From: JBFMHP01 sp964557295
GTDB lineage: Bacteria > Pseudomonadota > Gammaproteobacteria > RBG-16-57-12
Length of the DNA: 64,000 nt
NCBI GenBank assembly: GCA_964557295.1
Contig: CAZKZP010000005.1
Location: 1-64,000, forward strand
Direction: 5' to 3'
Translations under genes and position numbers: made by a program
In this document: positions 63,628 through 64,000 of the stretch, one piece after another
Numbering within the stretch: the first letter of the stretch is position 1
How the letters are laid out: every line of letters begins with the position of its first letter
The notes under the pieces: model-generated
Told to the model about the DNA's origin: nothing
The model's database searches: none
The model's input: only the letters and a program-made list of their open reading frames with translations

Positions 63628-64000
63628 ATGAGCGAGAATAAAACCTACAAGCACTGGCGCCTGACCACCGATCAGGACAACATCCTCTGGCTCGAACTCG
63701 ATCAGGCCGAGACCTCCACCAACGTGCTCTGCCGCCCCGTGGTCGAGGAACTCGACGCGGTGCTCGGCGAGATCGAAGCGCGCCGCCCGGCCGGCGTTGT
63801 CCTCCGTTCGGCCAAGCCAAACGGCTTCATCGCCGGGGCCGACATCAAGGAATTCACCACGCTCAAGGGCTATGACGAGGCCTACGCCATGGTGCGCCGC
63901 GCCCAGGGCGTGCTCGAGCGCCTTGAAGCGCTGCCCTGTCCGACGGTCGCCGTGATCCACGGTTTCTGCCTCGGCGGCGGCCTGGAGTTGGCGCTCGCCT
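63628..64000 (+). CDS. fadJ: FadJ-type multifunctional beta-oxidation enzyme, 5' part
   Basis: Starts at ATG 63628, 11 nt after fadI, and runs off the window after 124 codons. The visible part is the enoyl-CoA hydratase (crotonase) domain: GVVLRSAKPNGFIAGADIKE with the oxyanion Ala-Gly-Ala-Asp and CPTVAVIHGFCLGGGLELAL with the second oxyanion Gly pair and catalytic-type Glu. The 3-hydroxyacyl-CoA dehydrogenase part must lie beyond 64000. Confidence 0.9.
   Translation, partial: MSENKTYKHWRLTTDQDNILWLELDQAETSTNVLCRPVVEELDAVLGEIEARRPAGVVLRSAKPNGFIAGADIKEFTTLKGYDEAYAMVRRAQGVLERLEALPCPTVAVIHGFCLGGGLELALA

Noticed and set aside
59840..63820. A 1326-codon open frame on the minus strand opposite fadE and fadI
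   Set aside because: It is antisense to two clearly identified enzymes in GC-rich DNA with low stop-codon frequency in that frame; composition is dominated by Gly/His/Ala/Arg and no domain is visible.

Overview
The window is a GC-rich proteobacterial chromosome segment, most probably gammaproteobacterial. The evidence is a FadE/FadI/FadJ-type beta-oxidation block, YheU, sigma-54/NtrC-type promoters, TorF-family porin, UrtABCDE and urease. The genus is not determined. Three runs of ten N (15787-15796, 16350-16359, 21926-21935) mark a draft assembly, and at least one of them is flanked by an artefactual duplication.

Region by region. 1-2.9 kb: small AT-richer genes separated by attC-like sites, apparently integron gene cassettes with no integrase in view. 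3.1-5.3 kb: a diheme cytochrome c peroxidase-like protein (minus strand) behind a candidate sigma-54 promoter and an upstream 20-bp palindrome. 5.7-14.9 kb: two roughly 0.85-kb direct copies of a block (a 106/107-aa gene plus the 3' end of a sigma-54 activator gene) enclose a locus that looks like an undescribed peptide-modification system. That locus has a cytosolic S8 protease, a PatG C-terminal-domain-like protein, a small CGGC protein, and six short proteins sharing a leader of the type M-(I/P)-PGF(S/T)AE-x-SL followed by diverse Cys-rich tails. Several miniature inverted-repeat elements are inserted in it. 15-18.9 kb: a hipBA toxin-antitoxin pair broken by gaps, a DUF6166 protein, an XRE regulator coupled to yheU, a C39-like lipoprotein and an Lhr-helicase relic. 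19.1-26.6 kb: exported catalase-peroxidase, cytochrome P460-like protein, DUF3833 lipoprotein (frameshifted), chalcone-isomerase-like and CIA30 proteins, TerC, PAP2 phosphatase and diacylglycerol kinase.

26.9-49.5 kb is a nitrogen-scavenging island, all on the minus strand. A guanidine-I (ykkC) riboswitch with its own terminator precedes an ABC transporter, two DUF1989 proteins, a urea-carboxylase-family enzyme and allophanate hydrolase. This is therefore a guanidine-degradation operon rather than a urea amidolyase operon. It is followed by urtABCDE with a TorF porin, and by nickel transporter-ureDABCEFG. Each of the three transcription units has its own -24/-12 promoter with NtrC-like half sites upstream, so they look like one nitrogen-limitation regulon: guanidine and urea are imported and reduced to ammonia.

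49.6-58.7 kb: a decayed glycolate-oxidase-type Fe-S subunit, a sugar-nucleotide epimerase, a roughly 1-kb gene-free stretch, a four-repeat DUF4397 lipoprotein, an outer-membrane protein, an IS3-type relic, an uncharacterised two-gene pair with a transglutaminase-like Cys/His/Asp arrangement, a hemolysin III homologue and an AEC transporter. 59-64 kb: a YiiX-like hydrolase followed by fadE, fadI and the start of fadJ, a fatty-acid beta-oxidation operon running off the window.
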